From: Corynebacterium sp. Marseille-P4321
GTDB lineage: Bacteria; Actinomycetota; Actinomycetes; Mycobacteriales; Mycobacteriaceae
Assembly: GCF_903645305.1 (NCBI RefSeq)
Contig: NZ_CAHJXO010000001.1
Span: 930,001 to 994,000 of the forward strand
DNA length: 64,000 nucleotides
Direction: 5' to 3'
In this document: positions 19,028-28,637 of the stretch, piece by piece
How the letters are laid out: every line of letters starts with the position of its first letter
Numbering within the stretch: the stretch's first letter is position 1
Translations under genes and position numbers: made by a program
The notes under the pieces: model-generated
The model's database searches: none
Told to the model about the DNA's origin: nothing
The model's input: the letters and a program-made list of their open reading frames with translations, nothing else

Positions 19028-19633
19028 CTAATCGACGGCTCCGCGGGCCATCAGCGCCTCCCCAATCATCCGCGCGCGGCGCACGGACCGGATCACAAGT
19101 GGCGTGCCGAAGGCGCGAAGCGAGAAGCCGGCTCCGCGGGCTTTGCGTGCGTCGAGCACTTCGTTGGCCGTGGCGAGCATGAGTGGGATAAGCCGGATGG
19201 TCAGCGCGATGGTCAGCGACGTCAGCTCGCCGGCGCGGCCGAGCGGGGCGAGGGCGCGGTCGAGGGCGTCCATGAGCGCCTCGACTGTGGTGGTAAGGGT
19301 GAGCAGGTTCGCCGCCGCGATGGTGGCGATCAGCCCAATGATCGTGGTCAGCGCCGCGGCTAACCCGTTCTGAAACCACAGAAAGCCAAACAGAATGCCC
19401 AGGATCGGGATCAGTGGCACAAGTTGGTTCCACGCCACTTTCGGCGGGATCTGCGCCGAGGCGTAGAGCGCGAGCACGAAGGTGAAAGCGGCCATCGAAT
19501 GCCACGGCTCGGTTGGCCAGATGGTGACGAAGAGGATGAACGCAACCAGCAGCGCGAACTTCACGCCGGGGCTCAGGCGGTGCAGCCAGGTGTCGGCGTT
19601 GATGTATACGCCCAGGGGCAGCTCGCGGATCAC
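19028..19633 (-). CDS. bioN: Biotin transporter transmembrane subunit BioN (ECF T component)
   Basis: The 201-residue T component couples the BioM ATPase to the biotin-binding BioY subunit. It has about five hydrophobic helices and a cytoplasmic segment with the coupling motif near the end (ARKARGAGFSLRAFG, containing A-R-G). The GTG at 19633 is chosen: it overlaps the bioM stop as GTGA, giving translational coupling; the longer frame would overlap bioM extensively. Confidence 0.92.
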   Translation of the reverse strand: MIRELPLGVYINADTWLHRLSPGVKFALLVAFILFVTIWPTEPWHSMAAFTFVLALYASAQIPPKVAWNQLVPLIPILGILFGFLWFQNGLAAALTTIIGLIATIAAANLLTLTTTVEALMDALDRALAPLGRAGELTSLTIALTIRLIPLMLATANEVLDARKARGAGFSLRAFGTPLVIRSVRRARMIGEALMARGAVD

Positions 19634-20319
19634 GGTTTTGCGTCCATTAGGTCGGTGTAGAACGCGATGGCGTCGTCGGGTGCGCCGTCGAAGGCGAGGT
19701 GGGCGTCGTCGATGCACAGCACGCGATCGAATCCGCGCAGCATCTCCAGGTCGTGTGTGACCACGATGAGCTGCTGGTCCAGGGCCTCGAACTCGCGGAT
19801 GATGCGGCGACGGTTGCGCAGGTCGAGCAGGGTGGTGGGCTCATCGGCGATGATGGTGTCCGGCTCGATGACCAGCACAGAGGCAAGTGCGAGCATCTGC
19901 TTCTCGCCGCCCGACAGCGTGTGGGGGGAGTTGTCGGCGAGGTGGTCGAGCTCGAATCGGTGCAGGACATTATCGACGCGCTGCCGCACCTCCTCGCGCG
20001 ACAACTTGAACCGGCGCAGCGAGAACGCCACATCGTCGCGCACGCGAGGCATGACGATTTGGCTTTCTGCGTCGGAGAAGACGAAGCCCACTCGTTTGCG
20101 TACTTCTTTTCCTTCTCGGGTTGGGTCGGAGCCGTCGTAAAGCACCTGCCCTGTCGAAGGTTCCACCAACCCGTTGATCATGCGCACTGTGGTGGATTTG
20201 CCCGACCCGTTGGAGCCGATGATGCCCACGCGCTGCTCGTCGAAGCTGACGGTGAGCGGCGCGAGGACTTCGTCGCCGTCGTATGTGACGCTCGCGCCGA
20301 TGAACTCGATGAGCGGCAT
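19630..20319 (-). CDS. bioM: Biotin transporter ATPase BioM
   Basis: A 229-residue ABC ATPase energising biotin uptake. Walker A GSNGSGKST near residue 35, Q-loop SDAESQI near 84, signature LSGGEKQ near 135, Walker B TIIADEPTTLLD and the switch His in VTHDLEML are all present. ATG 20319 overlaps the bioY stop (TAATG). With bioY and bioN it forms the three-part energy-coupling-factor biotin transporter on which biotin-auxotrophic corynebacteria depend. Confidence 0.95.
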   Translation of the reverse strand: MPLIEFIGASVTYDGDEVLAPLTVSFDEQRVGIIGSNGSGKSTTVRMINGLVEPSTGQVLYDGSDPTREGKEVRKRVGFVFSDAESQIVMPRVRDDVAFSLRRFKLSREEVRQRVDNVLHRFELDHLADNSPHTLSGGEKQMLALASVLVIEPDTIIADEPTTLLDLRNRRRIIREFEALDQQLIVVTHDLEMLRGFDRVLCIDDAHLAFDGAPDDAIAFYTDLMDAKP

Positions 20320-20936
20320 TACTTGCTGCCGCGACGCAGATCGGGAAACGCCGCGTGGACGGCGGCCGCGACGGCGACCATGATGCCCACCTTCACCGCA
20401 TCCGGGCCCATGAAAGGCAACTGCGCCTCCCACGCAGCGACGAAGTCAAGGTCGGCGCGCCACATCAGTCCGAACACGCCGAACAGGTACTGGAAGAACA
20501 GCGCTACGAATGCGGCGAGAATAAGAATGAGCACCGTGACGGCGCGGTTGTTCTTGAACGGGGCGAGGTAGGCGATTGCACCCGCAACCCAGGCGGAGAC
20601 GAGGTATCCCACAAGGTAGCCGACGGTAGTGCCACCGAGCGCGGAGATGACCGTGCGCCCGCCTGCGAGGACCGGAAGCGCAAGGCCGATGAGCAAGAAC
20701 ACGGCAGCGGCGGCTAGCCCGCGGCGACGGCCGAGCACGAGACCGGCAAGGATGACGGATGCATTTTGCAGCACGAGCGGCACGCCGAAACCGCCGACGG
20801 GCAGTGCAACAAAGCCGAGTGCGATGGTGATTGCTGCGAAGACGGCGATGAGCGCGATGTCTTGGGCGGTGTTATTTGCCGAGCGGCTGTTTGCGGCGCG
20901 GTCGTTGCCGGCGCTGGGGGGTTGGGCAGTAGTCAT
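20319..20936 (-). CDS. bioY: Biotin-binding membrane subunit BioY
   Basis: The 205-residue substrate-capture subunit. After a polar 25-residue N-terminus it has six hydrophobic helices with typical BioY stretches (GFVALPVGGFGVPLVLQN, AGLVLGRRRGLAA, PVLAGGRTVI, GYLVGYLVSAWVAG). It leads the bioYMN operon. TACACT lies seven bases before the ATG (leaderless), and a BioQ-like palindrome overlaps the region just upstream. Confidence 0.95.
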   Translation of the reverse strand: MTTAQPPSAGNDRAANSRSANNTAQDIALIAVFAAITIALGFVALPVGGFGVPLVLQNASVILAGLVLGRRRGLAAAAVFLLIGLALPVLAGGRTVISALGGTTVGYLVGYLVSAWVAGAIAYLAPFKNNRAVTVLILILAAFVALFFQYLFGVFGLMWRADLDFVAAWEAQLPFMGPDAVKVGIMVAVAAAVHAAFPDLRRGSK

Positions 20937-20943
20937 GCGCGGA

Positions 20944-20975
20944 AGTGTACCTGAACGGTGTTCAAGAGATGGGCT
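20944..20975 (-). promoter_or_regulatory. Predicted bioYMN promoter with BioQ-type operator
   Basis: TGAACGGTGTTCA (20952-20964) is a perfect palindrome of the form TGAAC-N3-GTTCA, close to the TGAAC-N3-GTTAC consensus reported for the corynebacterial TetR regulator BioQ. On the minus strand it sits two bases upstream of the -10 TACACT (20944-20949), where a repressor would block polymerase. No bioQ gene is in the window. Confidence 0.75.
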
Positions 20976-21003
20976 TTAGCGCCGGGCGTGTAGGTTGTGG
21001 GGC

Positions 21004-21219
21004 ATGCGATTGACCGAGTTTCATCAGCTCGTGGAAGACGAGTTCGGCGCGGGCCGGGCGCAGTGGATCATCCAGTCCCAGGTGTTGCCGGGGGTCGAGC
21101 AGACCTCCGAGGAGCTTATCGAAAGTGGTGTCGATCCAAAGGTGGCCTGGCAGGGGCTGTGCGACGCGTTCGATATTCCGGAGGAGCGACGGCTCGGCGT
21201 GGACCGCCCGGGTTTCTGA
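21004..21219 (+). CDS. DUF3046 family protein
   Basis: A 71-residue actinobacterial protein that regularly precedes recA. MRLTEFHQLVEDEFGAGRAQWIIQSQVLPGV and the ending DAFDIPEERRLGVDRPGF match DUF3046. ATG 21004 is chosen over 20995 because TAGGTT lies exactly seven bases upstream (leaderless). Function unknown. A near-copy of the dispersed motif (GCTTATCGAA) occurs at 21114. Confidence 0.88.
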   Translation: MRLTEFHQLVEDEFGAGRAQWIIQSQVLPGVEQTSEELIESGVDPKVAWQGLCDAFDIPEERRLGVDRPGF

Positions 21220-21236
21220 GTGTGGCGTGTCGGGTT

Positions 21237-21267
21237 CGAGTTCGAACAGGCTTGCGTGTATGTTCGA
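21237..21267 (+). promoter_or_regulatory. Probable LexA-binding region upstream of recA
   Basis: The 214-base gap before recA contains TCGAACAGGCTTGCGT (21242-21257) and GTATGTTCGA (21258-21267). Each matches one good half of the corynebacterial SOS box (TCGAAC-N4-GTTCGA) with a degenerate partner. SOS control of recA is established for the genus; which half-sites form the operator is uncertain. The rest of the gap is untranslated leader. Confidence 0.5.
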
Positions 21268-21433
21268 TCGTGTCATGGTCGAGTTCTACAGTGGCAGTCA
21301 GTTCCGGGCCGGAAAAATTTTCCGCTTGTAGGGAACCGGACCGGTGGCGGTGAACGTCTAAACAAATACACGCGTTACATCCCGCGGGTAGTTTCCCGCC
21401 CGCGCACTGAGATTTTTGGAAGGTAGCAGGTTT

Positions 21434-22564
21434 ATGGCAACGAAGAAGAAGGCCGCGGCCTCCGCTGGCAACGACCGCCAGAATGCGCTCGATGCGGCGC
21501 TGGCAATGATTGAGAAGGACTTTGGTAAGGGCGCAGTGATGCGGCTTGGCGACGAGAACCGGCCGCCCATCCAGTCCATCTCCTCAGGCAACACCGCAAT
21601 CGATGTTGCGCTCGGCATCGGCGGCTGGCCGCGCGGGCGCATTGTGGAGATCTACGGCCCAGAGTCCTCGGGTAAGACCACTGTTGCGCTGCACGCGATC
21701 GCGGAGGCGCAGCGCGCCGGCGGCATCGCGGCGTTCATTGATGCGGAGCACGCGCTCGATCCGGATTACGCGAAGAAGCTCGGCGTGGACACCGACAACC
21801 TGTTGGTCTCGCAGCCGGACACCGGTGAGCAGGCACTCGAAATCGCGGACATGCTGGTGCGCTCGGGTGCAATCGACATGATTGTCATCGACTCGGTGGC
21901 GGCGCTGACACCGAAGGCGGAGATCGAGGGCGAGATGGGTGACTCCCACGTCGGCTTGCAGGCGCGTCTTATGTCCCAGGCGCTGCGCAAGATGACCGGT
22001 GCGCTGTACAACTCCGGCACCACCGCGATCTTCATCAACCAGCTGCGCGAGAAGATCGGCGTGATGTTCGGCTCGCCCGAGACCACCACGGGCGGTAAGG
22101 CGTTGAAGTTCTACGCGTCCGTGCGCTGCGACGTGCGCCGCATCCAGACGCTGAAGGACGGGCAGGATTCCATCGGTAACCGCACCAAGATGAAGGTGGT
22201 GAAGAACAAGGTTTCGCCGCCGTTCAAGATTGCGGAGTTCGACATCATGTACGGCGAGGGCATCTCGCGCGAATCTTCCATCATCGATATGGGCGTGGAG
22301 AACGGCATCGTGAAGAAGTCGGGCTCCTGGTTCACCTACGAGGGCGACCAGCTCGGCCAGGGTAAGGAAAAGGCCCGCATCTTCCTCAAGGAGAACCCGG
22401 ACTTGGCTGACGAGATCGAGGACAAGATCTTCCAGGCCCTGCACGTGGGCAAGTACGCCGCCGGTAACGACGAGTTGACGGACGACCCGGTGGACATGGT
22501 GCCGAACATCGACTTCGACGATGAGGACGACGAGGTCAGCGCCCAGCCCGCGAACGCGGAGTAA
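21434..22564 (+). CDS. recA: Recombinase RecA
   Basis: RecA polymerises on single-stranded DNA, drives strand exchange and triggers LexA self-cleavage. The 376-residue protein has Walker [10 protein letters not shown] near residue 75, MAW motifs [13 protein letters not shown] and [19 protein letters not shown], and loop 2 with [22 protein letters not shown]. The C-terminus is acidic ([11 protein letters not shown]). ATG 21434 with GGAAGGT upstream is chosen over 21416. It overlaps recX by one base (TAATG). No intein is present. Confidence 0.98.
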   Translation: MATKKKAAASAGNDRQNALDAALAMIEKDFGKGAVMRLGDENRPPIQSISSGNTAIDVALGIGGWPRGRIVEIYGPESSGKTTVALHAIAEAQRAGGIAAFIDAEHALDPDYAKKLGVDTDNLLVSQPDTGEQALEIADMLVRSGAIDMIVIDSVAALTPKAEIEGEMGDSHVGLQARLMSQALRKMTGALYNSGTTAIFINQLREKIGVMFGSPETTTGGKALKFYASVRCDVRRIQTLKDGQDSIGNRTKMKVVKNKVSPPFKIAEFDIMYGEGISRESSIIDMGVENGIVKKSGSWFTYEGDQLGQGKEKARIFLKENPDLADEIEDKIFQALHVGKYAAGNDELTDDPVDMVPNIDFDDEDDEVSAQPANAE

Positions 22565-23136
22565 TGGCCGACCCGGAAAAGATCGCGCAGCTACAGGCCG
22601 CGATCGAGTCGTACCAGCCCGGCGGCCTGCTCGACCGCAGCCACGAGGAGGCGCTCGCGCCGGTGCGCAAGCGCGCCCTCGGCCTGCTTGACCAGCGTGC
22701 GCGCTCGCGCGAGGAGCTGCGCGGTCGCTTGATCAAGGCAGAGTTTGAGCAGGAGCTTATCGACGAAGTCCTGGACGACCTCGCCCGCACCGGCCTTCTC
22801 AACGACTCAACCTTCGCCGCTGAGTGGGTCCGCCAACGTGCGGCGCGCCGCGGGAAATCTACCCGCGCCCTGGACCGCGAGCTGCGAGACAAGGGCGTCG
22901 GCGCAGCCGACCGCGCCGACGCGCTCTCCCAGATCACGGACGAGGACGAGGAAGCAACGGCCCGCGCAGTGGCGGAAAAAGCGGCTCGCAAAGTGAAAAC
23001 CGCGCCCGCCGACCGGGCAGAGTACGACAAGTATCTGCGGCGCATCGTGGGGGCGCTCGCACGCCGCGGGTTCAACCAATCGATGTCGCTACGGATTGCG
23101 AAAGACGCGCTGGAGGCGCGGATAGGCGAGCTGTAA
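22564..23136 (+). CDS. recX: RecA modulator RecX
   Basis: A 190-residue RecX that caps RecA filaments and limits their activity. It is mostly helical with the family's three-helix repeats: ALGLLDQRARSREELRGRLIKAEF, a second repeat RTGLLNDSTFAAEWVRQRAARRGKS, and KYLRRIVGALARRGFNQS near the end. It is translationally coupled to recA through the TAATG overlap, as usual in actinobacteria. A GCTTATCGAC copy (22755) encodes its Leu-Ile-Asp. Confidence 0.94.
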   Translation: MADPEKIAQLQAAIESYQPGGLLDRSHEEALAPVRKRALGLLDQRARSREELRGRLIKAEFEQELIDEVLDDLARTGLLNDSTFAAEWVRQRAARRGKSTRALDRELRDKGVGAADRADALSQITDEDEEATARAVAEKAARKVKTAPADRAEYDKYLRRIVGALARRGFNQSMSLRIAKDALEARIGEL

Positions 23137-23188
23137 GCCCGGCGCGACGGTTTAGTTCTTCGGTGGGGTGGCCGTTAAGATCACCGGC

Positions 23189-24754
23189 GTGTCTACGGCT
23201 TCTTCCCCCACTTCCACTACACCGCGCACGTACGAGGTGCGTACCTTCGGCTGCCAGATGAACGTGCACGACTCCGAGCGCCTTTCCGGCATGCTCGAGG
23301 ACGCAGGATACGTCGCTGCCGGTGAAGGCCAGGAGGCCGACCTGGTTGTTTTCAACACCTGCGCGGTGCGCGACAACGCCGACCAGCGCCTGTACGGAAC
23401 GCTGGGTCAGATGAAGCACGCCAAGGAGCAGCACCCGGGCATGCAGATTGCCGTGGGGGGTTGCCTGGCGCAGAAAGACCGCGACACGGTGGTGAAGAAG
23501 GCCCCGTGGGTCGATGCGGTGTTTGGCACCCACAACCTCTCGGCGCTTCCTGCGTTGCTCGATCGCGCCCGCACGCAGGATGAGGCGCAGGTGGAGATCG
23601 TTGAGTCGCTCGAGGTGTTCCCATCTGTGCTGCCGGCGAAGCGCGAGTCTTCCTACGCGGGGTGGGTGAGTGTGTCGGTGGGCTGCAACAACACGTGCAC
23701 GTTCTGCATTGTGCCGAGCCTTCGCGGAAAAGAGGTCGACCGTCGCCCTGGCGACATACTCGCCGAGGTGCAGGCGCTCGTGGACCAGGGGGTCTCCGAG
23801 GTGACGCTGCTCGGCCAGAACGTCAACGCCTACGGAGTGAACTTCGTCGACGAGGACCTTGAGCGCGACCGCTCTGCGTTTTCCAAGCTGCTGCGTGCCT
23901 GCGGCGACATCGAGGGGCTTGAGCGTGTGCGCTTTACTTCGCCGCACCCGGCGGAGTTCACCTCCGACGTCATCGACGCCATGGCGGAGACTCCGAACGT
24001 GTGCCCGCAGCTGCACATGCCGTTGCAGTCCGGCTCGGATAAGGTGCTGAAAGACATGCGCCGTTCCTACCGCACGAAGAAGTTCCTCGGCATTTTGGAT
24101 GAGGTGCGCGAGAAGTTGCCGCACGCGTCGATCACCACCGACATCATCGTCGGATTCCCGGGGGAGACGGAGGAGGATTTCCAGGGCACCCTCGATGTGG
24201 TTGAGAAGGCGCGCTTTACCTCTGCGTTCACGTTCCAGTATTCGCCGCGCCCGGGCACTCCTGCGGCGGAGATGGCGGATCAGATCCCGAAGCACGTCGT
24301 GCAGGAGCGTTTCGAGCGTCTCGTAGCGCTGCAGGACCGTATCTCTGCGGAGGAGAACGCGAAGCTGGTCGGCACGCGCCAGGAGTTGCTGGTGCAGGCG
24401 GACGGCGGCCGCAAGAACGACCGCACCCAGCGTCTGTCCGGCCGCGCGCGCGACGGGCGTCTAGTGCACTTCGACCCTGTGGCAAGCGAACGCGCCGAAG
24501 ACTCCGGCATCGACGGCGAGATCCGCCCCGGCGACTACGTCACGGTGACTGTCACGGATTCGAAGCCGCACTACCTCATCGCAGATTCCGGCGTGCACTC
24601 GCACCGCCGCACGAAGGCGGGTGACAACTCGCAGATTGGCCAGGTGCCTACCACTGCGCCGGTGGGGGTGGGCTTGGGCTTACCGACGATCGGCCGCCCC
24701 GCCCAGCCTGCCACCCCCTCCACCGGTACCTCCTGCTGCGGCGGCGAGGGATAG
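23189..24754 (+). CDS. miaB: tRNA-2-methylthio-N6-dimethylallyladenosine synthase MiaB
   Basis: A radical-SAM enzyme that adds the methylthio group to i6A37 of tRNA, acting after MiaA (also in this window). The 521-residue protein has an N-terminal cluster domain ([34 protein letters not shown]), a radical-SAM CxxxCxxC in [13 protein letters not shown], and a TRAM domain near the end. The tail carries a further CC pair (TSCCGGEG), an unusual addition. GTG 23189 is chosen because TAAGAT lies exactly seven bases upstream. Confidence 0.95.
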   Translation: MSTASSPTSTTPRTYEVRTFGCQMNVHDSERLSGMLEDAGYVAAGEGQEADLVVFNTCAVRDNADQRLYGTLGQMKHAKEQHPGMQIAVGGCLAQKDRDTVVKKAPWVDAVFGTHNLSALPALLDRARTQDEAQVEIVESLEVFPSVLPAKRESSYAGWVSVSVGCNNTCTFCIVPSLRGKEVDRRPGDILAEVQALVDQGVSEVTLLGQNVNAYGVNFVDEDLERDRSAFSKLLRACGDIEGLERVRFTSPHPAEFTSDVIDAMAETPNVCPQLHMPLQSGSDKVLKDMRRSYRTKKFLGILDEVREKLPHASITTDIIVGFPGETEEDFQGTLDVVEKARFTSAFTFQYSPRPGTPAAEMADQIPKHVVQERFERLVALQDRISAEENAKLVGTRQELLVQADGGRKNDRTQRLSGRARDGRLVHFDPVASERAEDSGIDGEIRPGDYVTVTVTDSKPHYLIADSGVHSHRRTKAGDNSQIGQVPTTAPVGVGLGLPTIGRPAQPATPSTGTSCCGGEG

Positions 24755-24764
24755 GCTGGCGATT

Positions 24765-25391
24765 ATGACGCAGCAGGAAAGCAAGGATCTGGCCAAGAAG
24801 GAAGCCCGTGCAGCCGCCACTTTGGAGATGGGTTCGCGCCGCTGGGTGCTCGCGGCCTGCGCCGGGTTGTACTTGTTCGCGATGTTTCTTCCGTTTGCCG
24901 CGGATGCTTCGGGCTGGGACATACTCGCCAGCACGCAGGCTGCTCAGGACGCGCAGACGAAGATCACGGAGTACGCGTTCGTGTGGTGCTCTTTCATCGG
25001 GTTGGGGGTGCTCACTTCGCTGACCGTGATTTTCCGGCGCTTTGCGCTGGGGGTGCCGGCGTGGATGGTCACCACCGTCTCTTTTGCGGTGTCGCTGATG
25101 GCAATCTGGTTGCGTCGCTCTAGCTCCACCTACGACCTCGGGTTGCGCCACGGCCTGGGCATCTACCTCGCCATTCTCGCCGTCGCGGTTGCAGTGTTCA
25201 CACTGTTCCCGGCGCTGTTCGGCCGCAGTGAGCAAGCGCGTGCGGCGGCGCAGCAGCGCGCACGCGCGCAGGGTAGCGACGAGGTGGCGTTGGCGCAGCG
25301 TTCCGCGACGAGCAGGGTGGAGGGCAATCCATTGCTTATCGACGATCGCCGCGCCCGCGCCGCCGAACGCCACAAACGTGCGTCCGAGTAA
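24765..25391 (+). CDS. Conserved actinobacterial membrane protein (Rv2732c-like)
   Basis: A 208-residue protein with four hydrophobic segments (near 28-45, 75-95, 105-120 and 135-155) and a charged C-terminal tail (RSEQARAAAQQRARAQGSD ...). It follows miaB, as in mycobacteria and other corynebacteria. ATG 24765 is taken because TAGGCT, overlapping the miaB stop, ends seven bases upstream. Function unknown. A GCTTATCGAC copy at 25334 encodes Leu-Ile-Asp near the C-terminus. Confidence 0.75.
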   Translation: MTQQESKDLAKKEARAAATLEMGSRRWVLAACAGLYLFAMFLPFAADASGWDILASTQAAQDAQTKITEYAFVWCSFIGLGVLTSLTVIFRRFALGVPAWMVTTVSFAVSLMAIWLRRSSSTYDLGLRHGLGIYLAILAVAVAVFTLFPALFGRSEQARAAAQQRARAQGSDEVALAQRSATSRVEGNPLLIDDRRARAAERHKRASE

Positions 25392-25420
25392 TCCGCCATG
25401 CAGCCTTGGTCGCTGTTGGC

Positions 25421-26500
25421 TCAGGCCTTCTGCCACGCGGACGTGGACGAGACCACCTCGGCACCAAGTTGCGCTGCGATTGCCGAGGCCGCGGGTGAAT
25501 CAGCGGGGTAGGAGCAATACACCGTCTCGAGGTCTTCCCACGTTTCGCGGGCGCGAGTGATGGTGGCTCGCAGTAGGCCAACGCCGATGCCGCGGCCGCG
25601 GTACTCGGGAAGCACGTAGACGAGGCCGAGCTCGCAGACCTTCGGGTCGTCGTGGACGTAGCGCACCGCCTCGCACAGACCGACGATTTCGCCGCCCACC
25701 CGAGCTAGCCCCGTGAGTTGCAGGCCGCCGCGGTCGCTCAAGCGCGCACCTGCGTCGACGATGCGCTTTAGATCCCACTCGATGGTTTCCAGCGCGAGTT
25801 GACCACGCGGGTAGTTCTTTGAGGCGGACGTGAGCAGCGCCGAGAACTGCTCCACCTCGCCCGGTTCCGCGGTACGCGAGCCGGCAAACCCCGGCCCTTC
25901 GACCACGTCGAACTCGGCGGTGCTCCCAGTGGGAAGGGAAACGATGGCATCCGCCGCGCATGTGGCTTGTTCTTCGCGAAACGCCAGCGAGTAGCCGGAA
26001 CCTGCGACCGCCGGCGGTTCGAATGCGCCCGGCGCGTGGGTGACCCAGATTTGGCGGATGGGGCGGGAGAGGGGTGCGGAGAGCTCGTCGATAAACTGCA
26101 ATGCGCTTTCCCACGGTGCTTTCGGCCACTTGTCGCCGGGTAAGGGCGCGACCTCGGAGTCGAAGACAATATTCGCCTCGATCACCTGCAAGTCCTCGAG
26201 CAGCGGCAGGGAAATGAACACCCACGCGTGCGCGAACTCAGTGTCTGCGGGGTAAAGCTCCCGGTAGCCGAGCTCCGTCGCCGGGCGCGGCGCCTGCAGC
26301 TCCGTGAGCGCGAACAACAGCGCCTCCGACTCGGCTGAGGGCTCGAGCCGCTTCGCAATGTGCGACGCCGTCACCCCCGAGGTAGCAAGCCCCGTGATGT
26401 CCTGGATGGCTAGCGTGGCCGAAAAGGCGTACGCCGCGGTCGCGGCAGCGGTTGCCTCCGACCCGGGATCCGCTACGAGCTGCTGGGGTGAAAGCTCCAC
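25421..26500 (-). CDS. GNAT family N-acetyltransferase, double-domain
   Basis: A 359-residue protein. Its C-terminal GNAT domain (about 200-350) carries the acetyl-CoA loop LPEYRGRGIGVGLLRA, preceded by LGLVYV. The N-terminal half has the size and strand pattern of a second, degenerate GNAT domain (AHAWVFISLPLLED) with no recognisable pyrophosphate loop. This resembles mycobacterial tandem-GNAT proteins such as mycothiol synthase, but it lacks features that would let me call MshD. It starts with GTG directly abutting the upstream DUF349 stop, so the two are one operon. Substrate unknown. Confidence 0.75.
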   Translation of the reverse strand: MELSPQQLVADPGSEATAAATAAYAFSATLAIQDITGLATSGVTASHIAKRLEPSAESEALLFALTELQAPRPATELGYRELYPADTEFAHAWVFISLPLLEDLQVIEANIVFDSEVAPLPGDKWPKAPWESALQFIDELSAPLSRPIRQIWVTHAPGAFEPPAVAGSGYSLAFREEQATCAADAIVSLPTGSTAEFDVVEGPGFAGSRTAEPGEVEQFSALLTSASKNYPRGQLALETIEWDLKRIVDAGARLSDRGGLQLTGLARVGGEIVGLCEAVRYVHDDPKVCELGLVYVLPEYRGRGIGVGLLRATITRARETWEDLETVYCSYPADSPAASAIAAQLGAEVVSSTSAWQKA

Positions 26501-27895
26501 TTACCCCTCGTTGACAGCCTTGGCGGCGACGTCCGCGAACTCCTGCCACTGCTTCGCCTGCTCGCGCAGCGCGGCAGCCTTCGCAGAGTCGCCCTTCGCC
26601 TCCGCAGCGTCGGCCTGCGCCGTGAACTCGTCGGCGCGGACCTGGAACTGGTTCGCCTTTTGCTGCTGCACGGGGTTGGACTTGCGCCACTGGCGCTCCT
26701 CCGCATCCGCCACGCGCTGCTCGATCTCGCCGATCTTGTCCTCGTACTCGCGCACCCGCCCGCGCGGTACGTAGCCGATCTCGTCCCACTTCTCCTGCAG
26801 CTCGCGCAGCTTCGACTTCGCGCCGCCCAGGCCCTTCTCCGGGTCGATGAGCGGCGAGTACTCGGCGATGAGGGCATCCTTTGCCTTCGCGTTGTCCTCG
26901 AACTCGCGGTCGCGCTCGGCGTTCACCGCGTTGCGCGCTTCGAAGAAGTGGTCTTGGGCTGCGCGGAAGCGGTCCCACAGCTTGTCGTCCACGTCGCGGG
27001 GTGCGCGGCCGGCGGCCTTCCACTCCGTCATCAGGTCGCGGTAGGCGCGGGCAGTGTTGCCCCAGTCTGTGGAGTCCTGCAACGCCTCAGCGCGCTCCAC
27101 AAGCTCTTCCTTCTTGCGCTTTGCGCTCGCGCGGTTGCGGTCCAGCTCGGCGAAGTGGGCGCCGCGGCGGCGGTTGAAGCTGTCGCGGGCGCGGGAGTAG
27201 CGCTTCCACAGCTGGTCGTCCGTGGCGCGGTCGATGCCGCGGATGGTGCGCCATTCCTCCAGAATCTCGCGGATGCGGTCGCCGGCTGCCTTCCACTCGG
27301 TGGAGTTTTCGGCGAGGTCTTCGGCCTCCGCGGCGAGCGCTTCCTTGCGGGCAATCGCATCTTTACGACGCTCCGCCTTCTTCTCCTTTGCCTCCTCGCG
27401 TGCCTGCGCGGACGCGGCGATGACCGCGTCCAGACGGGTTTCCACGGCATCCAAGTCGCCCACAACCGCTGCGTCGTTGAGGGATACCTTCAGCGCCTCC
27501 GCGTTGGTGCGCAGCGAGTCCGCGTCCTCGGGGTGGGCGCGAAGGCGCGACTCGATGAGCTCTACTTCGGTGACCAGGTCGTCGTAGCGCTGCCCGTAAT
27601 GCGCCAGACCTTCCTCGGGTGTGCCTGCCTGCCAGGAGCCGACCTCGCGTTCCTCACCTGCACGGATGACGAAGACCGTGCCGTTTTCATCCACGCGGCC
27701 GAACTTCGACGGGTCGGACGCAGGACGCGCCGCCGGCACCGGCGAGGGGGTGGTTGCCGCTTGCGCGCCTGCGCCGGTAGCCCCGGGTCGCGGTGCGGGT
27801 TTAGCCCCCGGGCGCGGGCCCGGTTTCGGCCCCGGCTTCGGTGTTTGCGGGGTGTCGGGGGTGTGTGCCTGCTGGTTCGGGTTCGACTCGGTCAT
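26501..27895 (-). CDS. DUF349 domain-containing protein
   Basis: A 464-residue protein with a Pro/Gly/Lys-rich, disordered N-terminus (about 1-60) and then five or so repeated helical DUF349 modules recognisable by W-x2-A/IR-x-I/L patterns (EWKAAGDRIREILEEWRTI, LWKRYSRARDSFNRRRGAHF, DWGNTARAYRDLMTEWKAAG). It is highly charged and probably coiled-coil. ATG 27895 has AAAGGAA upstream; the longer frame runs into the neighbour's promoter. It diverges from the 28050 gene. Molecular role unknown. Confidence 0.85.
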   Translation of the reverse strand: MTESNPNQQAHTPDTPQTPKPGPKPGPRPGAKPAPRPGATGAGAQAATTPSPVPAARPASDPSKFGRVDENGTVFVIRAGEEREVGSWQAGTPEEGLAHYGQRYDDLVTEVELIESRLRAHPEDADSLRTNAEALKVSLNDAAVVGDLDAVETRLDAVIAASAQAREEAKEKKAERRKDAIARKEALAAEAEDLAENSTEWKAAGDRIREILEEWRTIRGIDRATDDQLWKRYSRARDSFNRRRGAHFAELDRNRASAKRKKEELVERAEALQDSTDWGNTARAYRDLMTEWKAAGRAPRDVDDKLWDRFRAAQDHFFEARNAVNAERDREFEDNAKAKDALIAEYSPLIDPEKGLGGAKSKLRELQEKWDEIGYVPRGRVREYEDKIGEIEQRVADAEERQWRKSNPVQQQKANQFQVRADEFTAQADAAEAKGDSAKAAALREQAKQWQEFADVAAKAVNEG

Positions 27896-28049
27896 CGGAG
27901 TATTCCTTTCCGCCGCCCGGAACGGGCCGCTAAGTGCCGCGCGACGCGGCTGCCTGTCGCGCGCCGCACTCAACCGCCTGCGACGCGCAATGTGTGCCCC
28001 GATGTTACCCGGGTCACCGGTACAAAGGTGAGGAATTAGGGTGGTTAGG

Positions 28050-28637
28050 GTGACAGCTGAAGTTTGGATCCTCCCGGGCTCGCCGGCGTTAGTGCGTGAG
28101 CTCGCGCCCAGCGACGGCGCAAGTGCTCGCCTGCTCGCTGCTTGTCGCGCCCTGGCCAAGAGCGAAGCTGCAGGTCGCGGGCGCTGCCTGGACATCGTCT
28201 GCTCGCAGGACGAGCACTGGCGCACGGAGCACACCGGGTCGTTTCGCGCGTGGGGTGCGCCGCAGGTGCAGGTGCGCGGCGGCAACGTGCTCGGTGAGCT
28301 GGTGGCGCGTTACGCACTCGGCGACCCGCGGGTGCGCGAGGTGCGCGGGGAGATCGGCCGCCCGGACCCGGACGCGGTCACGGTGGTGGTTGTCGACGGG
28401 CCCGCGGGGCTCACGGATCGTGCGCCGCTCGCGCTCGTGGACGGCGCGCCGCGGCAGCACGAAAGGTTGTGTGGGTGGCTGGGTGGGGCACCGGCAGGCG
28501 TCGATAAGCACATGCCCGGCGTGCTGGAGCCGCAACTGTGGCACGAGCTCGCAAACCTTGCGCCGACGCGCGCCGAGCTCATCGACCACGACGACACCCT
28601 TGGCGTCGGGCGCTACGTGGCGGTGTGGCAATGCTGA
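28050..28637 (+). CDS. Conserved hypothetical protein upstream of miaA (Rv2728c-like)
   Basis: A 195-residue Ala/Arg-rich protein found just upstream of miaA across mycobacteria and corynebacteria. [22 protein letters not shown] (about 113-134) and [16 protein letters not shown] at the end are the clearest conserved stretches; the fold recalls class III extradiol-dioxygenase-like proteins, but I see no clear metal site. GTG 28050 is taken because TAGGGT ends seven bases upstream. The stop overlaps the miaA start by seven bases. The GTCGATAAGC at 28500 is read as Val-Asp-Lys. Confidence 0.7.
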   Translation: MTAEVWILPGSPALVRELAPSDGASARLLAACRALAKSEAAGRGRCLDIVCSQDEHWRTEHTGSFRAWGAPQVQVRGGNVLGELVARYALGDPRVREVRGEIGRPDPDAVTVVVVDGPAGLTDRAPLALVDGAPRQHERLCGWLGGAPAGVDKHMPGVLEPQLWHELANLAPTRAELIDHDDTLGVGRYVAVWQC

